This document shows, one piece after another, positions 5,663-6,375 of a DNA stretch of 6,375 nt. The stretch comes from a bacterium (GTDB lineage: Bacteria > Desulfobacterota > GWC2-55-46). The stretch covers positions 1-6,375 of the forward strand of contig DAIDBB010000386.1 of the NCBI GenBank assembly GCA_027310325.1. The letters run 5' to 3'. The translations under genes and the position numbers were made by a program. Positions within the stretch are counted from its first letter, which is position 1, and each line of letters opens with the position of its first letter. The notes beneath the pieces were generated by a model. It worked only from the letters and a program-made list of their open reading frames with translations. It made no database searches and was not told where the DNA came from.

Positions 5663-6375
5663 CTACTGACGCTTGAAGTCGTCGTCGAAACGGACTATGT
5701 CGTCTTCCTCGACGTACCGGCCGTTCTGGACCTCTATTATCTCAAGCGGCGCGTCCAGCGGGTTTTCAAGCCTGTGCTTGACGCCGCGCGGTATATAGGT
5801 GCTCTGGTTCACGGCCACGTCCACGGTCTCCTCGCCCCTCTGGACCCGCGCCATTCCCGCTATCACCACCCAGTGCTCGCTCCTGTGCTGGTGCGCCTGA
5901 AGGCTCAGGCGCCGGTGCGGGCCGACGCGGATCTTTTTTATCTTGTAGCCGTCGCCCTTTTCGAGGAGCGTGTAGCTCCCCCACGGCCTCTCGACGGTCT
6001 TGTGGTACTCGTGCTCGGCGTACCCCTTTTTCTTCATCAGCCCCACTACGTCCTTTACCTCCTGCGCCCTTTCCTTCGGGCAGACTAGCGTCGCGTCCGG
6101 GGTGTCGACGAGTATGATGTCTTTAAGTCCGATGGTGGCGACGGCCCTGTCGCACCCGAAGATGATCGAGTCCTTCGACCCTATGTCAACGACCCTTCCC
6201 TTTATTATGTTGCCGTCGTTGTCCGGCCCGACGACCTCGCTAAACGAGCTCCATGTGACCATGTCGGACCAGGGGAAGGACGCGGGGATGACGACAACGT
6301 CCCCGGCCTTCTCAAGCACCCCGTAATCTATGGAGATCGACTCCATCCTGCCGTAGGCGTCCGTTAGGTCCGTAC
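5663..6375 (-). CDS. manC: Mannose-1-phosphate guanylyltransferase / mannose-6-phosphate isomerase, type II (5' end beyond window)
   Basis: This is the C-terminal half of a bifunctional enzyme (ManC/AlgA/XanB type) that isomerises fructose-6-phosphate to mannose-6-phosphate and makes GDP-mannose from mannose-1-phosphate and GTP for surface polysaccharides. The frame is open to the right edge; 237 complete codons plus two bases are visible (236 residues and the stop) of a family usually near 470 residues. The methionine at 6346 is internal. Visible parts, numbered from it: the end of the nucleotidyltransferase domain (SISIDYGVLEKAG 3-15, PWSD 25-28), the linker left-handed helix region (TIGLKDIILVDTPDATLVCPK 71-91), and the cupin isomerase domain with RPWGSY (120-125), KIKKIRV (135-141), LSLQAHQHRSEHWVVIAG (147-164, metal ligands H152, H154 and E157 by family analogy), HRLENP (191-196) and EIIEVQNGRYVEEDDIVRFDD (202-222). 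The usual WSDVGSW appears as WSDMVTW. It precedes acpS by 11 bases on the same strand. Confidence 0.93.
   Translation of the reverse strand, partial: TDLTDAYGRMESISIDYGVLEKAGDVVVIPASFPWSDMVTWSSFSEVVGPDNDGNIIKGRVVDIGSKDSIIFGCDRAVATIGLKDIILVDTPDATLVCPKERAQEVKDVVGLMKKKGYAEHEYHKTVERPWGSYTLLEKGDGYKIKKIRVGPHRRLSLQAHQHRSEHWVVIAGMARVQRGEETVDVAVNQSTYIPRGVKHRLENPLDAPLEIIEVQNGRYVEEDDIVRFDDDFKRQ

Overview
The window comes from a bacterial chromosome. Coding stretches are GC-rich, but isoleucine is mostly ATA and arginine is often AGG, with many CTC/CTT leucines. Such usage is common in Desulfobacterota- and Nitrospirota-type genomes. That placement is a low-confidence inference because no rRNA or other marker gene is present. 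It reads as ordinary chromosome: there is no transposase, integrase, CRISPR array, tRNA or rRNA.

Layout, left to right. (1) Positions 1-2013, minus strand: a nearly complete hyfB-type gene, the large antiporter-like membrane subunit of hydrogenase-4 / formate hydrogenlyase-like complexes. It is cut by the left edge about 20 codons before the expected end. (2) Positions 2014-2583: a 570-base, visibly AT-richer divergent intergenic region without a convincing gene. It holds several inverted repeats: a perfect 10-bp stem, a 13-bp stem followed by a T-run on the minus strand, and a nested three-helix fold just upstream of the next gene. (3) Positions 2584-5136, plus strand: a complete P-type cation-transporting ATPase of the P2 (calcium-ATPase-like) architecture with unusual residues at the ion sites. 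(4) Positions 5137-5273: a short convergent gap with a likely terminator for the ATPase. (5) Positions 5274-6375, minus strand: acpS (holo-ACP synthase) preceded by manC (bifunctional mannose-1-phosphate guanylyltransferase / mannose-6-phosphate isomerase, entering from the right edge). The two are 11 bases apart and probably share a transcript.

The genes form three independent transcription units rather than one system. HyfB would conduct ions in a respiratory or fermentative membrane complex whose other subunits should lie left of the window. The ATPase pumps a cation at the cost of ATP. ManC makes GDP-mannose for surface polysaccharide, and AcpS activates acyl carrier protein. I found no clear novel multi-gene system. 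The best leads are the altered ion-site residues of the ATPase, the folded leader-like segment in front of it, the repeat-like hairpins in the divergent region, and an AcpS lacking a conserved C-terminal histidine.
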